This document shows, piece after piece, positions 12,731-22,282 of a stretch of 64,000 nt of DNA. Origin of the DNA: JAPSGB01 sp963775185 (GTDB lineage Bacteria; Myxococcota_A; Polyangia; Polyangiales; Polyangiaceae); NCBI GenBank assembly GCA_963775185.1, contig CAVZIE010000006.1, positions 124,001 to 188,000 on the forward strand. The letters run 5' to 3'. A model generated the notes under the pieces. It worked only from the letters and a program-made list of their open reading frames with translations, was not told the origin of the DNA and ran no database searches. Positions within the stretch are counted from its first letter, which is position 1. Each line of letters begins with the position of its first letter. The position numbers and the translations under genes are program-made.

Positions 12731-13929
12731 TTCCTCTCCTTGTCGCCGCGCTTCGCCGGCGGCTCGAGCGGCATGCAGCTGTACTCGCCGGGGTCACCGA
12801 CCTGCGTCCGACCGACGGTCACCGAGATCTGCGAGAGGTGCGCCTTGAACGCGCGCTCGCGCGCGGGCTTGCTCTTGCCGGAGAACAGCGTCGGCGTGTG
12901 ACCCATGATGAAATACGGACACGCTTCGACCTGATGCGTGCCGTCGCGATGGAAGGTGAGCCTCGCGAAGAAGCTGGTGCCGGTCCACGGGAAGTCGCTA
13001 TGCATCGCGAACACCAGGTTCCCCAGGCTGTAGAACGCCGGCCGATCGCCGGTCCAGCCAACACCGTGCGGCACGTGCGGGTGGCTGCCGATGAGCGCGT
13101 CCACGCCGGCGCCCATCACGGCGTGCACGAACGCGCGCGTCCACTGCATCGGCATGTCCACGTACTCGGCGCCACCGTGATACGCGACCAGCACGATATC
13201 GTTTTCGCGCCGGGCCTTCGCCAGCGCCTTCTGCAACGCGTCGAAGCTCGCCCACGCGACGTAGAAGCGGCCCTCGTGCTTCTCGATCGGCGGCTGGTTC
13301 CAGATCTGGGTGACCGCGAACAGCGCGACCGACCAGCCCTTCACGTGCAGCACCACCGGCCGGTACTGCTGGTTCGGCTCGCGACTCGCGCCGGCGTACG
13401 CCACGTGCGCGCGATCGAGATTGTCCATGGTCTCGAACAGCGCCTTCTTGCCGTAGTCCCACGCGTGGTTGTTCGCCAGCGACACCACGTTGATCCCCGC
13501 CCGCGCCAGCACGTCCGCGCCGCCCGGCGGCCCGGTGAACACCAGGTGCTGCCCGGGCCGCTCCGTCTCGCCGTGCTGATCGCTGAGCTGCGACTCCAGA
13601 TTGACGAAGCGCAGGTCCGCCGTCTGGAGCAGGGGCTTCACTTCGCTGAACGGGTCGTAGGCCGGGTCGCGCAGGATCTCCTGTCCCGCGCCGCGCCCGA
13701 GGTTCACGTCCCCGCCCGCCAGGATCACCAGCGTGTCCGCCTTCTTGTCCGCCGGCTTGGCCGGGGCTTCTGCTGGATGCCGGTCCGGCGCGGGGACGGC
13801 CCCGACGCCCGGCGCACTGGCCGACGCGGCCGGCGGGGCGGTGGCGGGCTGGCGCGAGCGCCAGCCCGCCACCGCCCCGCCCGACGCGAGCACGACGATG
13901 ACCAGGGCAAGGCGCGCGGACCGGAACAT
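12727..13929 (-). CDS. CapA family protein (metallophosphatase fold)
   Basis: A 400-residue exported protein. An N-terminal hydrophobic segment (about 3-20) is followed by an Ala/Pro linker and the CapA domain: LAGGDVNLGRGAG, FVNLESQLS, GINVVSLANNHAWDYG, YHGGAEYVDMP and IGSHPHVPHGVGW. CapA proteins have a calcineurin-like fold and are linked to poly-gamma-glutamate or capsule export. Here no capB/capC partners are present, so the polymer is unknown. ATG 13929 was chosen at the signal peptide. The first 60 codons hold two odd DNA features: a perfect 50-base palindrome and a dispersed-repeat copy translated as APDRHP. It is the first gene of a three-gene minus-strand operon. Confidence 0.87.
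   Translation of the reverse strand: MFRSARLALVIVVLASGGAVAGWRSRQPATAPPAASASAPGVGAVPAPDRHPAEAPAKPADKKADTLVILAGGDVNLGRGAGQEILRDPAYDPFSEVKPLLQTADLRFVNLESQLSDQHGETERPGQHLVFTGPPGGADVLARAGINVVSLANNHAWDYGKKALFETMDNLDRAHVAYAGASREPNQQYRPVVLHVKGWSVALFAVTQIWNQPPIEKHEGRFYVAWASFDALQKALAKARRENDIVLVAYHGGAEYVDMPMQWTRAFVHAVMGAGVDALIGSHPHVPHGVGWTGDRPAFYSLGNLVFAMHSDFPWTGTSFFARLTFHRDGTHQVEACPYFIMGHTPTLFSGKSKPARERAFKAHLSQISVTVGRTQVGDPGEYSCMPLEPPAKRGDKERK
13775..13793 (-). repeat. Dispersed palindromic repeat, copy 3 (in CDS)
   Basis: GGATGCCGGTCCGGCGCGG. It is translated on the minus strand as PAPDRHPA in the linker after the CapA membrane anchor. Copy 4 lies 230 bases away in the opposite orientation, on the other side of the capA start. 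Confidence 0.85.
13832..13881. repeat. Perfect 50-base palindrome inside capA
   Basis: Left arm 13832-13855 and right arm 13858-13881 are exact 24-base reverse complements separated by GA. It lies in the coding region of the CapA signal peptide and linker (GGAVAGWRS then RQPATAPPA). The mRNA could form a stem of about 23 base pairs. Confidence 0.95.
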
Positions 13930-14005
13930 CACGGGGCGTCCCAAGTCTGGCAGATATGCCCCGGCGCGGCAGGTTTCCGGGCAAGTCCCGCCGCGCCGGC
14001 GCCCC

Positions 14006-14032
14006 GCGGGATTCCGCGCCGGACCGACACCC
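14006..14032 (+). repeat. Dispersed palindromic repeat, copy 4 (intergenic)
   Basis: GCGGGATTCCGCGCCGGACC followed by GACACCC. It sits in the divergent spacer between capA and the UDP-glucose dehydrogenase gene, about 40 bases before the latter's start. Confidence 0.85.
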
Positions 14033-14072
14033 GCCCTCGACAAATCGAAAATGCGCGGCTAAGCCCGGGACC

Positions 14073-15389
14073 GTGAAAATCGCAGTCGTTGGGACGGGAT
14101 ACGTCGGGTTGGTGGCAGGGGCGTGCTTCGCGGACGCGGGCACCCACGTGACGTGCGTGGACATCGACGAGAAGAAGCTCGATCGCCTGCGCGCCGGACA
14201 CGTCCCGTTCTTCGAGCCGCGGCTGGAAGAGGTGCTGCAGCGCAACTGGCCGGCGCGCCTCGAGTTCAGCTCGAACCTGACGGAGTCGATCCGCGGTTGC
14301 GCCGCGGTGTTCGTGGCCGTCGGCACGCCGCCGAACGAGGACGGCTCGGCGGACCTGTCGCACGTGCTGAAGGTCGCGGAGGACGTGGCCAAGGCGGCGG
14401 AGCACGACCTGTGCCTGGTCCTGAAGAGCACGGTCCCGGTTGGAACGAACAAGCGCGTGCGCGAGACGGTGCAGGCGCACGCGAAGCACAAGATCGCCGT
14501 CGTCAGCAATCCGGAGTTCTTGAAGGAAGGCGACGCGATCAACGACTTCCTGAAGCCCGATCGCGTCGTCGTCGGCACCGATGACGAGCACGCGTTCGAG
14601 GTCCTGTCGCGGCTGTACGCGCCGTTCACGCGCCAGCGCAATCGCATCCAGCGCATGGCGCCGGAGAGCGCCGAGATCGTGAAGTACGCGGCGAACGCCA
14701 TGCTCGCCACCAAGATCTCGTTCATGAACGAGGTCGCCGCGCTGTGCGAGGCCGCGGGCGCCGACGTCGAGCACGTGCGCGGCGCCCTCGGCGCCGACGA
14801 GCGCATCGGCTTCCAGTTCCTGTACCCGGGGCTCGGCTTCGGCGGCAGCTGCTTCCCGAAGGATCTGCGCGCGCTGGTGCGCACCGGGGCCGAGCTCGGC
14901 ACGCCCATGCGCATCGCCGAGGCCGCCGTCGCGGCGAACCAGATCCCCGTGCCGCGCCTGGTCGCGCACATGGAGCACGATCTCGGCGGCCTCTCCGGCA
15001 AGGTCGTCGCGATCTGGGGCCTCGCGTTCAAGCCGCGCACGGACGACGTGCGCGAGGCCGCGGCGATCCATCTCGCAGCGCAATTGGTACAGAAGGGCGC
15101 GAGCGTCCGCGCCACGGATCCGCAGGCGCTCGAGACCGCAAAGGCACGACTCGAGCACATGGGTATCGCCGATCGGATCGCGCTGTTCGAGGACGAGTAC
15201 GCGGCTTGCGAAGGCGCGGACGCGCTGGTCATCGCGACGGAGTGGAACGAGTACCGCGCGCCGGAGTTCGACCGCGTCAAGCAGCTCATGCGCGGCCGAC
15301 ACGTCTTCGACGGGCGCAACGTGCTCCTGCCCGAGGCGGTGACCGACGCGGGCCTCGCGTACCGCGGCATGGGCCGCGCGGCGCGCTAG
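14073..15389 (+). CDS. ugd: UDP-glucose 6-dehydrogenase
   Basis: A 438-residue cytoplasmic enzyme that oxidises UDP-glucose to UDP-glucuronate with two NAD+. The Rossmann motif VVGTGYVGLVAG is at residues 5-16, PNEDGSADLSHV follows, and the substrate-domain helix has EIVKYAANAMLATKISFMNE. The catalytic Cys lies in GFGGSCFPKD and the C-terminal nucleotide domain has IWGLAFKPRTDDVREA. Length and motif order match the bacterial Ugd/TuaD type. GTG 14073 was chosen because the Rossmann strand begins four codons later; upstream in-frame codons run through a dispersed repeat. The product would feed exopolysaccharide synthesis, fitting the CapA and glycosyltransferase neighbours. It ends two bases from the convergent methyltransferase stop. 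Confidence 0.96.
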   Translation: MKIAVVGTGYVGLVAGACFADAGTHVTCVDIDEKKLDRLRAGHVPFFEPRLEEVLQRNWPARLEFSSNLTESIRGCAAVFVAVGTPPNEDGSADLSHVLKVAEDVAKAAEHDLCLVLKSTVPVGTNKRVRETVQAHAKHKIAVVSNPEFLKEGDAINDFLKPDRVVVGTDDEHAFEVLSRLYAPFTRQRNRIQRMAPESAEIVKYAANAMLATKISFMNEVAALCEAAGADVEHVRGALGADERIGFQFLYPGLGFGGSCFPKDLRALVRTGAELGTPMRIAEAAVAANQIPVPRLVAHMEHDLGGLSGKVVAIWGLAFKPRTDDVREAAAIHLAAQLVQKGASVRATDPQALETAKARLEHMGIADRIALFEDEYAACEGADALVIATEWNEYRAPEFDRVKQLMRGRHVFDGRNVLLPEAVTDAGLAYRGMGRAAR

Positions 15390-15391
15390 CG

Positions 15392-16096
15392 CTACGACTC
15401 GATACGCCCGCTGGCGTCCGGACCGCTGCGCACGCGGCACAGGTAACAGATCCTGAGCGGCAGCAGCGCAAACGGGATCGCGCGCTGCTCTTCCACGTGG
15501 AAGCGCGGCGTAACCAGCCGGCGAAAATCGTCCGGCGTCCAGTGGTGCAGGCGGTCGTGCTGATCGGCGGTCGCCAGTTCGTCGCCGAACGCCCAGCCGA
15601 TCGGCGGGCTCGACAGCACCCGCTTCACCCCGCGCGAGAGCGGACCGTTCGCCGCCGAAAGGATCGCGCGCCCGCCCGGTCGGAGCAGCCGGACGATGCG
15701 GTCGAGAACGACATCGGGATGCTCCAGGTGCTCGAGCACCTGGCTGCAGATCACCCGGTCGAAGCTGTGCGGAGGCAGCTCCAGCGACTCGATGTCGCCC
15801 TGCAGCAGCGTTGCGTCGTAGCCGGCGAGATTGCGTCGCGCGAGCTCGAGCAGCTCCGGGCTCGGCTCGACGAGCACCAGACTGGAGCGCCGGAACATGC
15901 GCGCGACGTGGCCGGCCCCCGCGCCGATCTCGAGCACGCGGTGACCGGGGTCCTCGGCGACCATCTCGCGGATCGCACGCAGGCGTTCGCCCTCGAACCA
16001 GCGCACGGGCAGCGAAGACTCGAAGTAGCGGGCGCGCTTCGCGCGGGCGGGAGCGGAAGCGTCGACCGTGCGGTTGGGGGTGTCGGAGACGGTCAT
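15392..16096 (-). CDS. Class I SAM-dependent methyltransferase
   Basis: A 234-residue methyltransferase. Motif I is VLEIGAGAGHVARMF, the acidic residue after strand 2 is in LVLVEPSPE, motif II is DRVICSQVLEHLEHPD, and motif III is LLRPGGRAILSAAN. This is the Methyltransf_11/UbiG-like layout. The C-terminal HDRLHHWTPDDFRRLV is common in methyltransferases from glycan clusters, where they methylate sugars or lipids; the substrate here is unknown. ATG 16096 was preferred to a start 27 codons upstream, which would run into the divergent subtilase leader. Confidence 0.85.
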   Translation of the reverse strand: MTVSDTPNRTVDASAPARAKRARYFESSLPVRWFEGERLRAIREMVAEDPGHRVLEIGAGAGHVARMFRRSSLVLVEPSPELLELARRNLAGYDATLLQGDIESLELPPHSFDRVICSQVLEHLEHPDVVLDRIVRLLRPGGRAILSAANGPLSRGVKRVLSSPPIGWAFGDELATADQHDRLHHWTPDDFRRLVTPRFHVEEQRAIPFALLPLRICYLCRVRSGPDASGRIES

Positions 16097-16256
16097 GGGC
16101 CAGGGTCGGAGCGAAGGGCCGGAAGATAGCTCCGGCGACGCGAGTTGCAACGCCGGGGTTCTCGCGCCGCTGCTCATTTCCCTGCGGGGCTGGATTGATG
16201 ACGATTGCAGGGCGGTTTCGATTTGCGCGCTGCCATGGAGCTTCTATCGCTATCAG

Positions 16257-19200
16257 GTGTCCGACGTACGAAGGTCCGGCTCGCTGCTCCTGGCGCTCGC
16301 CGCCGCCGCCAGCGGCGCCTGCAGCGCGCCCGGCGCGAGTGCGGCGTCGAAGAGTACGCGCCAAGCGCTCGGCGCGACGTCGGATCAACCGGTCGCCTGG
16401 TACGTCACGCTCGACGGCATTCCGGCCGCGGAAGTCTACGATCCCACGCACCCCGCCGCGTCGCTGCCCCGCGTGCGCGGACGCCTCGCGACGCTCGACG
16501 CGCAACATGCCGCGATCCGCCCGCAAGTGGAAGCCGCCGGCGCGACGGTGATCGGCGATCTGGTGCGGCTCGCCAACGCGTTCGAGGTGTTGGCCAAGCC
16601 GTCGGACGTCGAGCGCCTGCAGCGCATCTCCGACGTCACCCGCGTGGAGCGCGTTCCGATCTACTTCCCGTCGCTGTCGCACGCGGTCCCGGCGATCAAC
16701 GCGCCCGCGGTGTGGACGCGATCCACGCCGGTGACGGGCGACGGCGTCACCATCGGCATCGTGGACACGGGCCTCGACTACACGCACGCGGACTTCGGCG
16801 GTCCCGGGACGACGAGCGCCTACAGCAGCAACGACCCGAAGGTGATCGAGCCGGGCACGTTCCCCACCGCGCGCGTCGTCGGCGGGTGGGACTTCGTCGG
16901 CGACGCCTACGACGCGACGACCGCGGCGAACAGCATTCCCGCGCCCGATCCCGACCCGCTCGACTGCGCGCAGGCGACCAACGGCCAGCAGATCTCCGGC
17001 GGCCACGGCACCCACGTCGCGGGCATCGCCGCTGGCAACGGCGTGCTCGCGAACGGCACACCGTTCACCGGTCCCTACACGCAGAGCCTTGATCCGGCGG
17101 ATTTCAGTGTGTATCCGGGCGTGGCGCCGACGGCGAAGCTGTACTCGCTCAAGGTGTTCGGGTGCACCGGCGGCACCGGCGTGCTCTCGGTCGCTCTCGA
17201 GCGTGCCGCAGATCCGAACAAGGACGGCGACTTCAGCGATCACCTCGACGTCGTCAACGCGTCGCTCGGCACCTCCTACTCGCTGGGCGTGGATGCGGAA
17301 GCGCAGATCGTCGCGAACCTGGATCACGTCGGCACGTTGTTTGTGGTCGCGTCGGGCAACGACGGCAACACGTTCTATTCGACGAGCTCGCCGGGCAGCT
17401 ATCCCCAGGTATTGTCCGTGGCGGCCAGCGCCACGCAAGACTACGTCGTCATGCACGTGGACACGCCGGCGTCCATCGCCGGCAACGTGGTCGCGGCGGA
17501 GGGCCAGTTCACCAAGCCGCTGGCGTCCACCGGCGTGATCAGCGGCGCGCTCGTGCAGGCCGACCCGCCGCTCGCGTGCAGCGCGCTCGTCAACGCCGGG
17601 GCGCTCGCCGGCAAGGTGGCGCTCGTCGATCGCGGCACGTGCCCGTTCAGCGACAAGTTCGACGCGGCCAGCGCCGCCGGCGCGGTCGCGGTGGTCGTCG
17701 TCGACAACGTGGACAGCCCCGTGCCGTTCACGATGAGCGGCTCGGGCACCACGTCGGCGATCCCGGGCGTGATGGTCCGCAAGCTGGACGGCGACGCAAT
17801 CAAGCAGCACCTCACCGAAGGCGTGAGCGTGACGCTCGACGGCAGCAAGGCGTACACCGGCCCCGGCAGCGAGGTCCTCGCGGATTTCAGCTCACGGGGC
17901 CCCAGCCCCATGGACAGCGCGTTGAAGCCCGAGATCAGCGCGCCCGGCCAGTCGATCGTGTCCGCCGGCGTGTCCACGGGCAGCGGCTCGCGCAACATGT
18001 CCGGCACTTCCATGGCCACGCCGGTGGTCACCGGAGCCGCGGCGCTGCTGCGCTCGGCGCGTCCCGGGCTGTCGCCGGAGCAGGCGAAGGCGATCCTGAT
18101 GGGTACCGCGACGCCGCTCACGGACTCCTCCAGCAACCTCTACCCGGTGTCGATGATGGGCGCCGGCCGCGTCACCATCGACAAGGCGGTCGACCAACAG
18201 GTCGTCGCGCACGTCGACTCCACCGACGGCTCCGTGGCGGCCTCACTGGGCGTCATCGTCACCGACAAGCCCGCGAGCGCCACGCGGACGATCGTGCTCG
18301 AGAACCTCGGCAGCGCCGACGTGACGTACACAACCGGTACCAGCACGGGCTACGACCTGCCGGGCGTCACCGCGAGCGTGACGCCGGCGCAGATCGTCGT
18401 TCCGGCCGGCGGCACCGCGAAGGTGACGCTGACGTTGGACGTCGATCCGGTGAAGCTGGGGTCGCCGGGGCCGGATCCGGCGACGCCGGACCAGATCACG
18501 TTCTACAACGGGCAGCTCTACCCGCGATACTACCTGGTCGAAGCGGGCGGGCTCGTGAAGCTCACGGACGCGCAGGGCGCGCAGTCGCTCGCCGTCCCCT
18601 ACAACGCCGTGGTCCGCGCCGCCAACGACCGCAAGGCCACGCCGCTCCAGGGGTGCGCGCCGGGCGCCGGCACCACGGACATCAGCGTCGCCATCACCGG
18701 CGACAAGATCAATCCAGACCCGGTGGTATCCGCGTTCCAGCTTGGTGCGGTCAGCGACAAGCGCGAGGACTCGGCCACGAACCCCGCGCACGCCGTGCTC
18801 GACTTGCTCGCGGTCGGCGCGGCCAGCGACGTGGCCACGTCCACGGACTTCGCCAGCGCCTCGGCGTACATCGGCGTCGCCGTCGCCGGCGACTGGGCCA
18901 CGCCGGCGCGCGGCGCTCTCTCCACCGTGCAAGTGCTGCTCGACACCAACCTCGACGGCAGCGCCGACTTCGAGATCGACGCGGAGCCGCTCACACGTGA
19001 CGGACCATATCTCGACGTGCTGAGAGCCCGGGCCTACGACCTGAGCACCGACCCCGCGCAGCCGACGCAGTCCCGGGAGTCCCTGAACGCCGTCACGCCG
19101 GACAAGGTCCGTACCGAACCCTTCAACAACAGCGTCGTCGTCATCCCGTTCATCCTGTCCGACGTCGGGCTCACGCAGGACAACGCGCGCTTCGCGTACT

Positions 19201-19961
19201 CGGTGAGGACCCAATCCCTCCAGCTTGCCGACCCGACGGAGAGCACCGAGTGGGTCGAGTTCGACGCGAACCATCCGGCCATCGACACCGCCGTGAACGG
19301 CGTGGACGGGCACCCCGTCTACACCGGGGACGAGGTGAAGGTCCACGTCGACCCCGCGAGCGCCAAGAGCGGCAAGCTGCCGCAGCTGCTGCTGCTCCAC
19401 CACACGAACATGCCCGGCCAGCGCGTGGACATCGTCGACCTGAGCGGCGGCGAGTCGGGCAACCTGGCGCTCACGGGCAGCGCGCCGGACAGCGTCGCCG
19501 CCGCGGACAAGGCCACGCTCACGCTCTCCGTCCACAACGACAGCACCGCCGCGCGCGAGGGCGTCAGCGTCGACGCCACGCTGGACGGCGCGACGATCCA
19601 GTCGATCGACAGCGACGCCGGTAGCTGCAAGGCCGGCGCCACGGTCACGTGCGATCTCGGGACGCTCGATCCGGATCAGACCGTCACCATCACCGTCACG
19701 GCCACGCCCGCCGAAGGCGCCGACAGCATCGCGCTGTCGGCGAAGGCCGCTTCCACCAGCGGCTGCGAGACGAGCCTCGACGACAACACCTACGCCGCGT
19801 CGCTCGGCATCACGCGCGTCGCGCCGCCGGTCTACTCCGCTTCAGGCGGCTGCAATGGCTGCCGGATCGGCGCGGAACCGCGCCGATCCGGTCGCACGGC
19901 GTTGCTCGCGCTGTTCACGCTCGGCGTCGTCGCGCTGCGACGCAGCCGCCGTCGCGACTAG
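16257..19961 (+). CDS. Lipoprotein subtilisin-like serine protease with PA insert and MYXO-CTERM-like tail
   Basis: A 1234-residue secreted S8 protease. The GTG start gives a short basic N-terminus and lipobox SGAC. Catalytic Asp about 170 is in IVDTGLDYTHADF, His about 250 in GGHGTHVAGIAAGNG and Ser about 582 in SGTSMATPVVTGAAALL. A PA domain (about 430-540, KVALVDRGTCPFSDKF) is inserted before the Ser motif, as in C5a-peptidase-like subtilases. The C-terminal half holds beta-sandwich repeats, ending in a DUF11-like segment (TLSVHNDSTAAREGVSVDA). The tail, GCNGC then a TM helix (TALLALFTLGVVAL) and RRSRRR, resembles MYXO-CTERM. The ten residues CRIGAEPRRS between Cys and TM are encoded by a dispersed repeat. 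Confidence 0.93.
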   Translation: MSDVRRSGSLLLALAAAASGACSAPGASAASKSTRQALGATSDQPVAWYVTLDGIPAAEVYDPTHPAASLPRVRGRLATLDAQHAAIRPQVEAAGATVIGDLVRLANAFEVLAKPSDVERLQRISDVTRVERVPIYFPSLSHAVPAINAPAVWTRSTPVTGDGVTIGIVDTGLDYTHADFGGPGTTSAYSSNDPKVIEPGTFPTARVVGGWDFVGDAYDATTAANSIPAPDPDPLDCAQATNGQQISGGHGTHVAGIAAGNGVLANGTPFTGPYTQSLDPADFSVYPGVAPTAKLYSLKVFGCTGGTGVLSVALERAADPNKDGDFSDHLDVVNASLGTSYSLGVDAEAQIVANLDHVGTLFVVASGNDGNTFYSTSSPGSYPQVLSVAASATQDYVVMHVDTPASIAGNVVAAEGQFTKPLASTGVISGALVQADPPLACSALVNAGALAGKVALVDRGTCPFSDKFDAASAAGAVAVVVVDNVDSPVPFTMSGSGTTSAIPGVMVRKLDGDAIKQHLTEGVSVTLDGSKAYTGPGSEVLADFSSRGPSPMDSALKPEISAPGQSIVSAGVSTGSGSRNMSGTSMATPVVTGAAALLRSARPGLSPEQAKAILMGTATPLTDSSSNLYPVSMMGAGRVTIDKAVDQQVVAHVDSTDGSVAASLGVIVTDKPASATRTIVLENLGSADVTYTTGTSTGYDLPGVTASVTPAQIVVPAGGTAKVTLTLDVDPVKLGSPGPDPATPDQITFYNGQLYPRYYLVEAGGLVKLTDAQGAQSLAVPYNAVVRAANDRKATPLQGCAPGAGTTDISVAITGDKINPDPVVSAFQLGAVSDKREDSATNPAHAVLDLLAVGAASDVATSTDFASASAYIGVAVAGDWATPARGALSTVQVLLDTNLDGSADFEIDAEPLTRDGPYLDVLRARAYDLSTDPAQPTQSRESLNAVTPDKVRTEPFNNSVVVIPFILSDVGLTQDNARFAYSVRTQSLQLADPTESTEWVEFDANHPAIDTAVNGVDGHPVYTGDEVKVHVDPASAKSGKLPQLLLLHHTNMPGQRVDIVDLSGGESGNLALTGSAPDSVAAADKATLTLSVHNDSTAAREGVSVDATLDGATIQSIDSDAGSCKAGATVTCDLGTLDPDQTVTITVTATPAEGADSIALSAKAASTSGCETSLDDNTYAASLGITRVAPPVYSASGGCNGCRIGAEPRRSGRTALLALFTLGVVALRRSRRRD
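19861..19889 (-). repeat. Dispersed palindromic repeat, copy 5 (in MYXO-CTERM tail)
   Basis: GCCGGATCGGCGCGGAACCG and following bases. The 12-base arms 19864-19875 and 19878-19889 are exact reverse complements around AA. It is translated as CRIGAEPRRS between the terminal Cys and TM helix of the subtilase. Confidence 0.85.
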
Positions 19962-19996
19962 AACCTGTTCCAATCGCGACCAGAAACGCGCGGGCG

Positions 19997-22181
19997 CTAG
20001 CTCGGTACCAGCACCAGTACGCCGAGAGGCGGCAGGCGCAGGCGCATCGACTGCTCGCGGCCGTGCACTGGGATCGGATCCGTGTCGACGTAGGCGAAGG
20101 TCTCGAAGTCACTGCCACCGAAGCGCGTGTCGTCGGTGGACAGGCGCTCCACGTATCGGCCTGGAGACGGCGCGCCGATGCGGTATTCCTCGCGCGGCAC
20201 CGGCGTCAGGTTCATCACCACCACGGCGTGCTCGTCACCGTCGCGGCGTACGAAGCTCATCACCGAGTTTTCGCGATCCGAGCAGTCGATCCACTGGAAG
20301 CTGTACGGGTCAGGATCTCCGCGCCACAAGCACGAGCGCTCGAGATACAGCTTGCCAAGCTCCTCCAGGAAGAGCGCGAACGCCTTCCGCTCCGGTTCTT
20401 CGGACAGGTGCCAGTCCAGGCTCGAATCGAAGTTCCACTCGCGCCACTGCGCGAGCTCCGTGCCCATGAACATGAGCTGCTTGCCGGGCCGCGTGTACTG
20501 GTAGGCGAGCAGCGTGCGCAGGTTGGCGAGCTTCTGCCACACATCGCCGGGCATCTTGTCGGCGAGGGAGCGCTTGCCGTGGACCACCTCGTCGTGGCTG
20601 ATGGCGTTGATGAAGCGCTCCGTGTACTCGTACAGCATCGAGAACGTGAGCATCGTCCTGGTGGTACTTCCGGTGCACGGGCTCGTGCTCGAAGTACTGC
20701 AGCGTGTCGTGCATCCAGCCCATGTTCCACTTGAACGTGAAGCCGAGCCCGCCGCTTTCGGGCGAGCGCGTCACGCCGGGCCAGGACGTCGACTCCTCGG
20801 CGACGGTGATGGCGCCGGGCATTTCCTCGTGGATGATGGCGTTGGTCGCGCGCAGGAAGTCGATGGCCTCGATGTTCTCCCGGCCACCGTACGGGTTCGG
20901 CAGCCACTCGCCGGCTTTCCGGCTGTAGTCGAGGTAGAGCATGCTCGCGACCGCGTCGACGCGCAGGCCGTCGATGTGGAACTCCTCGAGCCAGTACAGC
21001 GCGTTCGCCATGAGGAAGTTCCGGACCTCGGCCCGGCCGTAGTTGAAAATCAGCGTGCCCCAGTCCGGGTGCTCGCCCCGACGCGGATCCTCGTGCTCGT
21101 AGAGCGCGCTGCCGTCGAAGCGACGGAGCGCGAAGTCGTCCTTCGGGAAATGCGCCGGGACCCAGTCGAGGATCACGCCGACGTCGTGCTGGTGGCAGTA
21201 GTCCACGAACCAGCGCAAGTCGTCGGGCGTGCCGTAGCGCGACGTGGGCGCGTAGTAGCCCGTCACCTGGTAGCCCCACGACGCGGTGAGCGGGTGCTCG
21301 GCGATCGGCAACAGCTCGACGTGCGTGAAGCCGAAGCGCTTGACGTGCTCGACCAGGCGCGGCGCGATCTCGCGGTAGCGAAGCGGGCGATTGCCTTCCT
21401 CGGGCACGCGCGCCCACGAACCCAGGTGCAGCTCGTACACGTTCATCGGCTCGCGCGTGTGGTCGCGGCGCGCGCGCCGATCCATGTACGGGTCGTCGCT
21501 CCACGCGTGCGTCGAGTACTCCACGCGCGACGCCTGGGCGGGCGGCAACTCCATCCAACGCGCCATCGGATCCGTCTTCACGCGGATCGCGCCTTCTTGC
21601 GTCTTGATCTCGAACTTGTACAGCGCGCCGGGCTCGACGCCGGGAACGAACAGCTCCCACACGCCGGAGCTACCCATGCTGCGCATCGGCAGCAGGCGCC
21701 CGTCCCATCCGTTGAACTCGCCGATCACGCTGACGCGGCGCGCGTTCGGCGCCCACACCGCGAACGCGACGCCTTCTACGGACTCCAGCGTGACGCGACG
21801 CGCCCCGAGCACCTCCCACAGCCGCCGATGGTTGCCCTCGCCGAACAGGTGCAGATCCATGTCGCCCAGCGTGGGCAAGAAGCGGTAAGGGTCCTCGCGT
21901 TCCCAGCTGTCGCCGCCCTTGAAGCCGAAGCGCACGCGATACGCGAAAGGCGGCGTCCGGTCGGGCACGAACGCCTCGAACACGCCGCCGCCGAGCGGCG
22001 TCATCGCGAGCGAGCGGTCGGCGAAGAGGAGCTCGGCGCGCTCCGCTTCGGGGTGCAGCACGCGGACGACGCACCCACCCTGTCCGTTCTGGCGCGCCGC
22101 GTGCGCACCGAGCACGCGGTGCGGCTCGTGATGTTCGCCGGCGCGAAGCCGATCCAGCTCTTGTTGATCCAATTCCGTCAT
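19997..22181 (-). pseudogene. glgB: 1,4-alpha-glucan branching enzyme, single-base frameshift
   Basis: Branching enzyme that transfers alpha-1,4 chains to alpha-1,6 positions in glycogen. From ATG 22181 the CBM48 domain and GH13 barrel read normally to about 20655: TASWGYQVTGYYAPTSRYG, nucleophile region GLRVDAVASMLYLDY, then EEST. There the frame changes by one extra base (YHQDD becomes LTFSMLYEYTERF) and continues to 19997, with SHDEVVHGKRSL and a normal C-terminal domain. The joined product would be about 727 residues, the usual GlgB length (E. coli 728). Both halves keep full conservation, so this is a sequencing error or a very recent mutation. It is the last gene of the glgE operon. Confidence 0.88.
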
Positions 22182-22200
22182 CTTGGCCTTGATGGTTGAT

Positions 22201-22227
22201 TGCCTGTGCGGCGCGGCCGGCGGCGCG
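22201..22227 (-). repeat. Dispersed palindromic repeat, copy 6 (degraded, intergenic)
   Basis: TGCCTGTGCGGCGCGGCCGG followed by CGGCGCG. It resembles the copies at 59642 and 62333 and lies about 20 bases upstream of the glgB start, forming an inverted pair with copy 7. Confidence 0.6.
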
Positions 22228-22282
22228 TCGCGATCCCGGGGTGCGGCCCGGGTGCGTCGCAAGCAAGGCTCGCAAACCCCTC

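Noticed and set aside
13929..17810. A 1293-codon open frame on the minus strand.
   Set aside because: It runs antisense across ugd, the methyltransferase and the subtilase. Long antisense frames are expected at 70% GC with G/C third positions; the sense genes have complete family motifs.
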